Origin: Anaerolinea thermophila
GTDB lineage: Bacteria; Chloroflexota; Anaerolineae; Anaerolineales; Anaerolineaceae
Length of the DNA stretch: 64,000 bases
Reading direction: 5' to 3'
Assembly: GCF_020723905.1 (NCBI RefSeq)
Contig: NZ_DYHZ01000003.1
Coordinates: forward strand, 314,509 to 378,508
The notes under the pieces are model-generated. The model worked only from the letters and a program-made list of their open reading frames with translations, was not told the DNA's origin and searched no databases. A program made the translations under genes and the position numbers. Of this stretch, positions 35,917 to 43,804 are shown piece by piece. Within the stretch, counting starts at the first letter, position 1, and each line of letters begins with the position of its first letter.

Positions 35917-35922
35917 TATACT
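35917..35922 (+). promoter_or_regulatory. -10 box for a leaderless radC transcript
   Basis: TATACT ends 6 bases before the radC ATG; there is no ribosome site between, so the transcript is predicted to be leaderless. Confidence 0.45.
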
Positions 35923-35928
35923 TAACGT

Positions 35929-36636
35929 ATGGCTGTAAAAGAAAATAACCATGCCTATCGAATTCGAGATATTGAGGAGACGGATCGTCCGCGAGAACGC
36001 CTGGCAGAGTTGGGATCGCAGGCTCTGAGCAATGCGGAATTACTGGCTATATTATTGCGTGTAGGCATGCAAGGAGAAAATGCAGTTCAGTTGGGGCAGC
36101 GAATTCTTAAAACTCTGGGGGGCTTGCATGGGTTGCATCGCGCTTCTTTTGCGGAATTGAGTTCCATTAAAGGAGTGGGGATCGCCAAAGCTGCTCAACT
36201 TAAGGCAGCCATCGAACTGGGGCGGCGACTTGCCATGATGGAACCGCAGGAACGCGCCAGTATCACCTCCCCAGCTGATGCAGCGGAACTGGTGCGTTAT
36301 GAGATGAGTGCACTTCTTCAGGAGCATTTAAGGGTTATTTTGCTGGATACCCGGAATCGTGTCATTAAAATCGAACAACTGTATATTGGATCATTAAATG
36401 CTTCCACAGTGCGCGTAGCAGAAATTTTTCGTCTGGCAATTCAGGCATCGGCTGCCTCACTGATTCTGGTTCATAACCATCCAAGCGGTGATCCTTCCCC
36501 AAGCCCTGAAGACATCAATTTAACCCGTACCGTCATTCAGGCAGGGAAGATGTTAGATATCGGGGTGCTGGATCATATCATTATTGGACAAAATCGCTGG
36601 GTAAGTCTTAAAGAGCGCGGTCTAGATTTCTCCTAA
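35929..36636 (+). CDS. radC: RadC family (JAB/MPN+) protein
   Basis: A 235-residue protein. The N-terminal part (about 10-90) has a helix-hairpin-helix (SSIKGVGIAKAAQLKAA), and the C-terminal half is a JAMM domain with the metalloprotease-type motif LVHNHPSGDPSPSPEDI. Despite its name, a repair role is unproved; the family is often linked to mobile elements. It is followed 22 bases later by the NERD-domain helicase gene, possibly in one transcript. The start codon has no ribosome site but a -10 box 6 bases upstream. Confidence 0.93.
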   Translation: MAVKENNHAYRIRDIEETDRPRERLAELGSQALSNAELLAILLRVGMQGENAVQLGQRILKTLGGLHGLHRASFAELSSIKGVGIAKAAQLKAAIELGRRLAMMEPQERASITSPADAAELVRYEMSALLQEHLRVILLDTRNRVIKIEQLYIGSLNASTVRVAEIFRLAIQASAASLILVHNHPSGDPSPSPEDINLTRTVIQAGKMLDIGVLDHIIIGQNRWVSLKERGLDFS

Positions 36637-36658
36637 ATTTTCTTGTTGAGGTGTACAT

Positions 36659-38731
36659 ATGGCAGAAGTGGTAGGAAATCTCAGAGAACACGCGACAGAG
36701 GGGGAGAAGAGAACTTTGAGGTTTCTCAGGCAAAATTTACCCAAGGAATTTACTATTTATGTGGAACCGCAGGTTTTCTCCACCCGGGATATCCGATACC
36801 CCGATTTTATTGTGGTCAGTAATTATGGATATGTCGTTCTGGAAGTGAAGGATTGGATTCAAGTGGAAAAAGCCGATCCTCATCATGTTTCAATTCGGAC
36901 AAGAGAGGGAAAAACCAGAGAAGAAAAAAACCCGGTCACTATTGCCCGTGAGTATGGGTTTGAATTAGAGAAAGAAATTTCAAAGAAACAGAGCAGCGTT
37001 GTTGGATTTTCTCAAGGATGGAAAATTCCGTGGAGTTATGCGGCAGTTTTACCGAATCTTCCACAATCAGTCATTACTCAACTCTGGAGAGTCTGGGGCG
37101 AAGGATTTGTTTGGGGGGAGAACGACTTAAGAATACCGGACTTGCTCCTCAACCGGATGAAAAATATCTTCCCTGCTTTTCGATTGCAAAAGGGAGGCTT
37201 ATCCAGGGAACAATTAAATTTGATCCGGGCAACTATATTTCCTATCGTTGAAATATCCCGACCAGAAGGCACAATTATTCTGGATCCAGCACAGGAAAGC
37301 ATCATTACCGAACCGGTGCAATTGGAGAAACCTCAACTAACAAAAGCGCAGGAGAAAGAAGCGCGCCTTCAGAGCCTGTTTGAGGAAGTCCAATTGGAGG
37401 GAGATCAGCAGGAAGAAGAACTTCCTCCTGAAGGGGCTAATCTGGTTAAAAATATCTCGATTCGACTGTTACGCGGGTTTGCAGGTAGTGGCAAGACCCT
37501 GGTTTTGATTCAACGTGCTCGCTATCTTTCAAAACTTTATCCTGATTGGAAAATTGCGGTCGTTACCTACAATAAACTTTTACAACAATGGCTGGAAAGT
37601 GAATTGGATGGTACAGGTGTTAAAGTTAAAACTTTTCATGGTTTGTGCTATTCTTTGCTGCCCTGGGCACTCCAGGTAGAAGACGATCAAAAGGAATCCT
37701 TACTGGATAAATGGCTGGATAAAGCACGAGAAGATTACCCGATAGTGGAAATGATTGGAAAAAATGCGATAAAACAGGAATTGAACTGGATTCGAGAAAT
37801 GGGGATTGTTCAGGCCGAAGATTACATTCAAATCGAGAGGCATGGTGTTGGGACGAAATTACGTCTCTCAAAAGGCCATCGTGAAGGTGTATTTAATCTT
37901 CTCCAGGCCTATCGTCAGTACCTGCGTCAAAATATGCTGTGGGATTGGAATGAATTACCTTATTATGCTCTGGAGCATCTGCAATCTTCAGAGAAAAAAG
38001 AAATTCAACAGTTCAATGCCATTCTCATTGATGAAGCGCAGGATTGGGCACCGGTTTGGTTTCGGGTAATTCAACATTTTCTCCTTCCCGATCAGGGGAT
38101 TCTATTCCTTGCAGATGACCCATCCCAGAGCATTTATCGGCTTTTTTCCTGGAAAGAAAAAGGGATCAATGTGGTTGGCAGGACGCGCTGGCTACGAACA
38201 CCCTATCGAAATACATGGGAAATTTACAATGCAGCATATCAACTGATTAAAGATAATCCGGAAATTGAAAAATCATTGCAGGAGACGGGTGAGTTTATTC
38301 CACCGGAGTTAACGCCAGAAAAGATGCGTCATGGGGCAAAACCGGTGCTGAAACAGTGTGAGAACTTGAATGATGAACTCAGTTTTATCAGGAATACAAT
38401 CTTTTCCCTTACTGAACAGGACGTGCGGGAAAATCAGATTGCAGTATTGGTCCGTGCGAAGAAAGATATTGAAACCGTCAAGACTGCTCTCAAAGGAACT
38501 GATGTGATTGTAAATCCTATACATGGATTTAAAGGTTTAGAGAAACAAGCCATAATCATTCCCTTCCTTCAAAAGTTATTTACTTCTCCAAATGAAGTTG
38601 AAGATCTTCGATTGCTTTATATGGCAATGACCCGCGCTCGCTCACACCTGTATATGAGTTATTCTGGTCCCCTTCCAAGGGTAATGGATAAACTCAAGAA
38701 TGCCGGCTGGGTAGATTTTATTGGTTTTTAA
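36659..38731 (+). CDS. NERD-domain superfamily I helicase
   Basis: A 690-residue protein. An N-terminal NERD domain (about 10-120) includes YPDFIVVSNYGYVVLEVKDW with the Asp and Glu-x-Lys of the restriction-like nuclease core. A UvrD-like helicase follows: Walker A RGFAGSGKTLVL (near 272-283), Walker B LIDEAQDW (near 456), motif near NPIHGFKGLE and the C-terminal MAMTRARSHLYM. A linker of about 60 charged residues separates them. This fusion suggests DNA or RNA unwinding coupled to cleavage, perhaps in repair or defence. A GAGGTG site precedes the ATG. Confidence 0.88.
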   Translation: MAEVVGNLREHATEGEKRTLRFLRQNLPKEFTIYVEPQVFSTRDIRYPDFIVVSNYGYVVLEVKDWIQVEKADPHHVSIRTREGKTREEKNPVTIAREYGFELEKEISKKQSSVVGFSQGWKIPWSYAAVLPNLPQSVITQLWRVWGEGFVWGENDLRIPDLLLNRMKNIFPAFRLQKGGLSREQLNLIRATIFPIVEISRPEGTIILDPAQESIITEPVQLEKPQLTKAQEKEARLQSLFEEVQLEGDQQEEELPPEGANLVKNISIRLLRGFAGSGKTLVLIQRARYLSKLYPDWKIAVVTYNKLLQQWLESELDGTGVKVKTFHGLCYSLLPWALQVEDDQKESLLDKWLDKAREDYPIVEMIGKNAIKQELNWIREMGIVQAEDYIQIERHGVGTKLRLSKGHREGVFNLLQAYRQYLRQNMLWDWNELPYYALEHLQSSEKKEIQQFNAILIDEAQDWAPVWFRVIQHFLLPDQGILFLADDPSQSIYRLFSWKEKGINVVGRTRWLRTPYRNTWEIYNAAYQLIKDNPEIEKSLQETGEFIPPELTPEKMRHGAKPVLKQCENLNDELSFIRNTIFSLTEQDVRENQIAVLVRAKKDIETVKTALKGTDVIVNPIHGFKGLEKQAIIIPFLQKLFTSPNEVEDLRLLYMAMTRARSHLYMSYSGPLPRVMDKLKNAGWVDFIGF

Positions 38732-38750
38732 TGCAACTGTTGGACAATCT

Positions 38751-38779
38751 TTGACAAGATTGGCAACTTACCTTAAAAT
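38751..38779 (+). promoter_or_regulatory. promoter of the EF-G paralogue
   Basis: A consensus TTGACA (38751-38756), exactly 17 bases, then TAAAAT (38774-38779). This is one of the best sigma-70 promoters in the window, consistent with high expression; the leader is about 35 bases. Confidence 0.75.
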
Positions 38780-38820
38780 AAGCCGTCGGGCAATCATACG
38801 AAAGTGAAGGGCTACGATTC

Positions 38821-40884
38821 ATGAAAGAGTATAAAACTGAGGCTATTCGAAACATCGCATTGGTATCTCACAGCAGTGCAGGAAAGACCATGCTTTCTGA
38901 GGCTTTCCTGCATGTTACGGGTGCGACTACCCGTTTAGGTAGAATTGAGGATGGAACGACCGTTTCCGATTTCGAAGAGGAAGAAATTCGTCGTGGGATT
39001 TCTTTAAGCACCTCGGTGATTCCGGTCGAATATAAAGATGTAAAAATCAATGTGTTGGATACACCGGGTTACCTCGATTTTGTCGGCGAGGTCATTTCTG
39101 CCTTGCGTGTGGCAGATGGTGCTATTGCGCTGGTTGACTCGGTTGCCGGAGTGGAGGTAGGAACCGAAATCACCTGGCAGTATCTGGATAAATTCAACCT
39201 TCCCCGCTTTGTCCTGATCAACAAAATGGATCGCGACAATGCCAATTTCAAGAAGGCGCTTGCTTCCATTCAGGAGTTCTCTTCAGTGCGCCTGATTCCA
39301 GTGCAATTACCCTGGGGAGAAAAGCAAGCCTTTCAGGGGGTGATTGACCTCCTGACCATGAAAGCCTACAAAGGCGATGGCAAAACGGTGGTGGAAATTC
39401 CTGCAGAGTACCGCTCCGAAGCAGAAGAAGCGCGCACTGCCTTGATTGAAGCAGCAGCCGAAGGTGAAGATGCCCTGCTAGAAAAATATCTCGAAACCGG
39501 TGAGTTAAGCCCGGAGGAAATTATCCGTGGGTTGAAAGCCGTTGTGCGCAATGTCAGTTTTGCACCTGTGTTTGTTGCGGCTGGCGCGGCAGAAATCGGT
39601 ATCATTCCGTTGCTGGATGCCATTGTGAATCTGATGCCCTCTCCGGCAGAAATTCCTGCGCCTGTGGCTCAGGGTAAGGATGGAGAGGAAAAACTGCCCG
39701 CCTCGGATGCTGGCCCTCTGGCTGTCTATGTCTGGAAGACCACAGCGGATCCCTTTGTGGGTAAATTAACGTATTTCCGCGTGTATTCTGGAGTAGTTAA
39801 CTCCGATACTCGTGTTTGGAATCAGACCAAAGGCGTTGAAGAGCGCTTTGGCACGGTTGCAGTGATGCGAGGGAAAGAAACCTTCCCGATGAAAGTTATT
39901 CATGCGGGTGATTTGGGAGTCGTGCCGAAACTGGCAGAAACCTCCACTGGAAACACCCTGTGCGACAAAGCACATCCGCTGGTATTGCCTGAACCTGAGT
40001 ATCCCGGTGCTCTCTATCAGGTGGCAATCAGCCCAAAGACACAAGCCGACTCGACCAAGATTTCACCGACTCTGACCCGCCTTTGTGAAGAGGACAAGAC
40101 TTTGTCCTGGCACATGGAACCTGCTACCGGACAAACCATCCTGCAGGGAATGGGCGAGCAACACATTGATGTAGCTCTGCGCCGGGCAGAGACCAAGTTC
40201 CAGGTCAATTTGATTGCCAGTGAACCTCGTATTCCTTACCGTGAAGCCATTACCAGAAAAGGTCAGGCAATGTACCGTCACAAGAAACAGACGGGCGGCG
40301 CTGGGCAGTTCGGTGAAGTACACCTGCGCATTGAACCACTGGCTGAAGGTGACTTTGAATTTGTCAATGACGTCTTTGGTGGAGCCATTTCGTCTTCGTA
40401 CATGCCTGCCATTGAGAAAGGCATCCGCAATGTTATGGCAGAAGGCATTCTGGCTGGATACCCGATCAGCGGTGTCAAAGTGTCTGTTTATGACGGAAAA
40501 GAACATCCGGTTGACTCCAAGCCAATTGCCTTTGAAATTGCTGGACGTGAAGCCTTCAAACTGGCTTTCATGGATGCCGGTCCGGTTTTGAATGAGCCCA
40601 TTATGGATGTGGAAATTATTGTGCCTGAAGCCAATATGGGCGATGTGTTGGGAGACTTGAATACCCGTCGGGCTCGGGTACAGGGAATGAATTCAGAACG
40701 TGGTCATTCCATTGTGAAAGCCTTTGTTCCTCTGTCAGAAATGCTTCGCTATACTACCCAGTTGCGTTCAATGACGGGGGGACGTGGTTTCTTCCGCATG
40801 AAGTTTGATCATTACGAGATGGTGCCGCCTCATATTGCGCAGGAAATCATAGCCCGTGCACAAAAAGAGAAGAAGGAAGAGTAG
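38821..40884 (+). CDS. EF-G-like translational GTPase (EF-G paralogue)
   Basis: A 687-residue five-domain protein of EF-G length. The P-loop reads SHSSAGKT (residues 16-23), the switch I region RRGISLSTS, NKMD is intact, and domains III-V are recognisable (GMGEQHIDVALRR, VHLRIEPL, TGGRGFF). In the G3 motif the catalytic His of canonical EF-G (DTPGHVDF) is Tyr84 (DTPGYLDF), as in the divergent EF-G2-like paralogues. It is probably not the main translocase. No rpsL, rpsG or tuf is adjacent. It has a strong promoter and terminator. Confidence 0.9.
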   Translation: MKEYKTEAIRNIALVSHSSAGKTMLSEAFLHVTGATTRLGRIEDGTTVSDFEEEEIRRGISLSTSVIPVEYKDVKINVLDTPGYLDFVGEVISALRVADGAIALVDSVAGVEVGTEITWQYLDKFNLPRFVLINKMDRDNANFKKALASIQEFSSVRLIPVQLPWGEKQAFQGVIDLLTMKAYKGDGKTVVEIPAEYRSEAEEARTALIEAAAEGEDALLEKYLETGELSPEEIIRGLKAVVRNVSFAPVFVAAGAAEIGIIPLLDAIVNLMPSPAEIPAPVAQGKDGEEKLPASDAGPLAVYVWKTTADPFVGKLTYFRVYSGVVNSDTRVWNQTKGVEERFGTVAVMRGKETFPMKVIHAGDLGVVPKLAETSTGNTLCDKAHPLVLPEPEYPGALYQVAISPKTQADSTKISPTLTRLCEEDKTLSWHMEPATGQTILQGMGEQHIDVALRRAETKFQVNLIASEPRIPYREAITRKGQAMYRHKKQTGGAGQFGEVHLRIEPLAEGDFEFVNDVFGGAISSSYMPAIEKGIRNVMAEGILAGYPISGVKVSVYDGKEHPVDSKPIAFEIAGREAFKLAFMDAGPVLNEPIMDVEIIVPEANMGDVLGDLNTRRARVQGMNSERGHSIVKAFVPLSEMLRYTTQLRSMTGGRGFFRMKFDHYEMVPPHIAQEIIARAQKEKKEE

Positions 40885-40904
40885 TCTTTCAATAAGAGGT
40901 GAAG

Positions 40905-40939
40905 AAGCAGTCAGGTTTTGCCTGACTGCTTTTGTTTTT
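40905..40939 (+). terminator. rho-independent terminator
   Basis: An AAGCAGTCAGG...CCTGACTGCTT hairpin with loop TTTTG, followed by TTGTTTTT, 20 bases after the EF-G paralogue. Confidence 0.85.
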
Positions 40940-40985
40940 CCAGCATGGAATATAATAATAATTCACTGGAGTGGAGGGCAAAAAT

Positions 40986-41213
40986 ATGGAAAATCTCCCG
41001 CTATCTGATTTTTGGGATGCTATCCTATCCAGAAATCCACGCCTGATCCGAAACACCTTTGTTTTACTGGATGAATCGTCCAGAAAAGCAGTGATCAATC
41101 ATTTACAGAAAATGATTACTGAGAGCGGCTGGCATCCTGAACAGGTCAAATCGGCTAAAGCGGCGCTTGTAATCATTCGAGGGATTGGTACAAAAACAAG
41201 GAGGATTCCATGA
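40986..41213 (+). CDS. small protein upstream of the LOG-family gene
   Basis: A 75-residue soluble, mostly helical protein (LSDFWDAILSRNPRLIRNTF, then LDESSRKAVINHLQKM). No family recognised. ATG 40986 has GGAGGG about 9 bases upstream; the upstream in-frame ATG-like start at 40971 overlaps that site. Its stop overlaps the start of the LOG-family gene by 4 bases, so the two are translationally coupled. A TATAAT lies near 40949. Confidence 0.7.
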   Translation: MENLPLSDFWDAILSRNPRLIRNTFVLLDESSRKAVINHLQKMITESGWHPEQVKSAKAALVIIRGIGTKTRRIP

Positions 41214-41740
41214 AGGTCACTGTGTTTGGGGGCACCTTCCCAAAACCAGATACCACGCCATACGAGGAAGCAGTTCAATTGGGGAAATTACTTGCCCAGG
41301 CTGGACATACAGTCATTACCGGTGGATATATGGGGGTGATGGAAGCCGTTTCAAAGGGGGCGGCTCTGGCAGGCGGGCATGTGATTGGTGTTACCTGTGA
41401 TGAAATTGAGCGGTGGCGGAATGTTCCCAAGAATCAATGGGTGAAGGAAGAGTGGCGACGTGCAACGTTACCCGAGAGAATGGTTACTCTGATGGATGAG
41501 GCAGATGCCATTATTGTAATGCCGGGTGGGATTGGAACACTGGCAGAGACTGCCTTAATCTGGAATCGGATGCTCATTCAAGCCTCCAGCCCCAAAAAGG
41601 TGATACTGATAGGGGAAGGCTGGAAAAAAGCAATCAACGCATTATTTGAAGCATTTCCAGAATATTATCCTGACGGGCATCAGGAAATGGTACTTTTTGC
41701 CTCAACTGTTGAGGATGCTCTGAATTATCTGGCGAATTAA
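41210..41740 (+). CDS. LOG-family (lysine-decarboxylase-like fold) protein
   Basis: A 176-residue Rossmann-fold protein with the VTVFGGTFP start, the TGGYMGVMEAVSKGA block and the catalytic motif MPGGIGTLAE. The family includes cytokinin-activating phosphoribohydrolases (LOG) and nucleotide 5'-monophosphate nucleosidases; true lysine decarboxylase activity is not expected. It is coupled to the small protein before it and sits 11 bases before the MoeB-rhodanese gene. Confidence 0.87.
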   Translation: MKVTVFGGTFPKPDTTPYEEAVQLGKLLAQAGHTVITGGYMGVMEAVSKGAALAGGHVIGVTCDEIERWRNVPKNQWVKEEWRRATLPERMVTLMDEADAIIVMPGGIGTLAETALIWNRMLIQASSPKKVILIGEGWKKAINALFEAFPEYYPDGHQEMVLFASTVEDALNYLAN

Positions 41741-41751
41741 GGAGAAATCCC

Positions 41752-42894
41752 ATGCCAAAATTAACCCAGGCGGAAATTCTTCGCTATTCTCGCCATTTGG
41801 TGTTGCCAGAAGTTGGTTTAGAAGGTCAACAAAAACTCAAAGATGCCAGAGTCTTGATTGTTGGAACGGGAGGATTGGGATCGCCAATTTCTCTCTACCT
41901 GGCAGCGGCTGGAGTGGGGTGTATTGGGTTGGTTGATTACGATACAGTGGATGAAACGAATTTGCAAAGACAAATCGTTCACGGCACTTCTCGAGTAGGG
42001 ATGCCTAAAGTCGAATCGGCAAAACAACGTATCCATGAATTAAATCCATATGTACAGGTGGAAACCTATCAAACGGTTCTCCGTTCCGATAACGCCCGTT
42101 CCATTGTTGATAGATATGACATTTTGGTGGATGGTACCGATAACTTCCCTACTCGCTACCTTTTGAATGATCTGGCTGTTTTTACCCGGAAGCCATATGT
42201 GTATGGATCCATTTTCCGTTTTGAAGGACAGGTGAGCGTTTTTGATGCTCGTGTTGGACCCTGTTACCGTTGTCTGTTCCCTGAACCGCCCCCACCGGGA
42301 ATGGTGCCATCATGTGCGGAAGGGGGAGTGTTTGGTGTATTGCCGGGGATCGTAGGGACTCTGCAGGCGACCGAAGTCATTAAATTGATTCTGGGTATTG
42401 GAGAACCTCTCATTGGAAAATTACTTTTAATAGATGCGCTGGATAGTACTTTCCAAACTGTTCAGTTGAGAAAGAATCCTGCCTGTAAACTTTGTGGTGA
42501 GAATCCTCAAATTCAGACACTGGTGGATTATGAGGAATTTTGTGGGGTTCCCGCTGCAGGGCGATATATGGTTCAGGATGTTCCAGAACTGTCTCCGCGG
42601 GATGTGATGGAACGATTAGACTCTGGAGAGTCGTTTGCGTTTTTAGATGTGCGGGATCCTGTGGAATTACAGGTTTCCCGTATTCAAAGCGCTGTGGTTA
42701 TTCCTGTGGGGCATCTTCCCGCCAGGCTTCATGAACTGGATCGAAATAAAAAATGGGTGGTATTTTGTCGCACAGGTGAACGCTCTGCCCGGGCTGTAAA
42801 ACTACTTCGGTCAGCAGGTTTCCAGGCATATAACTTGAAGGGGGGTATTAACGCCTGGGCTGAACAGGTAGATCCCGGGATGTTAAGGTATTGA
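41752..42894 (+). CDS. MoeB/ThiF-type adenylyltransferase fused to rhodanese
   Basis: A 380-residue two-domain protein. The ThiF/MoeB domain (about 1-250) has the nucleotide motif GTGGLGSPISLYLAAAGVG, the catalytic Arg/Asp region and two CxxC zinc pairs (CYRC, CKLC). A C-terminal rhodanese domain (about 270-375) carries the active Cys in VFCRTGERSARAV. Such fusions adenylate and then sulfurate a ubiquitin-like carrier (MoaD or ThiS) for molybdopterin, thiamin or tRNA thiolation. No carrier gene is adjacent, so the pathway is open. Confidence 0.9.
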   Translation: MPKLTQAEILRYSRHLVLPEVGLEGQQKLKDARVLIVGTGGLGSPISLYLAAAGVGCIGLVDYDTVDETNLQRQIVHGTSRVGMPKVESAKQRIHELNPYVQVETYQTVLRSDNARSIVDRYDILVDGTDNFPTRYLLNDLAVFTRKPYVYGSIFRFEGQVSVFDARVGPCYRCLFPEPPPPGMVPSCAEGGVFGVLPGIVGTLQATEVIKLILGIGEPLIGKLLLIDALDSTFQTVQLRKNPACKLCGENPQIQTLVDYEEFCGVPAAGRYMVQDVPELSPRDVMERLDSGESFAFLDVRDPVELQVSRIQSAVVIPVGHLPARLHELDRNKKWVVFCRTGERSARAVKLLRSAGFQAYNLKGGINAWAEQVDPGMLRY

Positions 42895-42896
42895 AC

Positions 42897-43754
42897 ATGG
42901 CAGATGAAACCAAACGAACGTTGCTGGCTGTACTGGCCCATCCGGATGACGAGACTTTTGGCGTTGGGGGCACGCTAGCCTTATATGCCCGACAGGGTGT
43001 TGATGTATATCTCATTTGCGCCACTCGAGGAGAGGCTGGAGACGTAGAACAAAGTCATCTCCAGGGGTATTCTTCCATCGCGGAACGCCGTGAATCTGAG
43101 CTGCGGTGTGCGGCAAATATCCTTGGATTGAAAGGGGTTATCTTTCTCGGTTACCGCGACTCGGGAATGCCGGGGTCGGTGGATAATTCTCATCCTCAGG
43201 CTTTATGCGCTCAACCAGTTGAGGAGGTTGCCAGTAAACTTGTCTCTCTGATTCTTCAAATCAAACCTCAGGTAGTGATCACTTTCGATCCTATTGGAGG
43301 ATATCGTCATCCTGATCATATTGCCATCCATCGGGCTACTGTAAAAGCATTCGAACATCTCACCGCACTTGAACAGGAAGGGAAAGCGCAAAACCCGATA
43401 AAAAAATTGTATTTTCACACGATTCCCAGAACTTTTCTGCGCTTGATGGTTTTTCTTCTGAAACTTATTGGGAAGAATCCCCGCAGGTTTGGAAAGAACG
43501 GTGATATTGACCTCGCGTCTATTGCAGCAGAATACTTCCCAGTCCATGCTGTGGTGAATTATCGGTCAATTGCTCAGGTTCGGGAGCGTGCTGTGGCTTG
43601 TCATGCCAGTCAGGGGGGCGCTTCTCTGACTGGTGTGGGGATTTTTGGGGAACTTCGTCGCTGGCTTTTTTCGAAAGATGTGTTTATACGGGCTTTCCCG
43701 CCGGTAGAGAAAGGCACTCCCCGAGAAAAAGATCTTTTTGAAGGTCTATGGTAA
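42897..43754 (+). CDS. PIG-L/LmbE-family deacetylase
   Basis: A 285-residue protein with the zinc motif AHPDDETFGVGG (near 13-24), the catalytic segment RGEAGD and a third ligand block RHPDHIAIHRATVKAF. The family deacetylates N-acetylglucosamine conjugates, including precursors of mycothiol and bacillithiol and GPI-like lipids; the substrate here is unknown. The ATG at 42897 lies 2 bases after the previous stop; the TTG at 42891 is an alternative with overlap. Confidence 0.88.
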   Translation: MADETKRTLLAVLAHPDDETFGVGGTLALYARQGVDVYLICATRGEAGDVEQSHLQGYSSIAERRESELRCAANILGLKGVIFLGYRDSGMPGSVDNSHPQALCAQPVEEVASKLVSLILQIKPQVVITFDPIGGYRHPDHIAIHRATVKAFEHLTALEQEGKAQNPIKKLYFHTIPRTFLRLMVFLLKLIGKNPRRFGKNGDIDLASIAAEYFPVHAVVNYRSIAQVRERAVACHASQGGASLTGVGIFGELRRWLFSKDVFIRAFPPVEKGTPREKDLFEGLW

Positions 43755-43758
43755 GAAA

Positions 43759-43787
43759 CCCGCCGCACAGTGAATTTGTGCGGCGGG
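43759..43787. terminator. bidirectional hairpin between convergent genes
   Basis: An 11-base-pair perfect stem CCCGCCGCACA/TGTGCGGCGGG with a 7-base loop between the deacetylase and clpB. It has A-rich flank GAAATAA on the right and AAGAAA on the left, but no long T-run. Confidence 0.65.
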
Positions 43788-43804
43788 AAATAAGTTTCTC
43801 AGAA

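Noticed and set aside
35929-38731. A mobile element carrying radC and the helicase
   Set aside because: No integrase, transposase, terminal repeat or attachment-like duplication was seen, and the flanking genes look ordinary.
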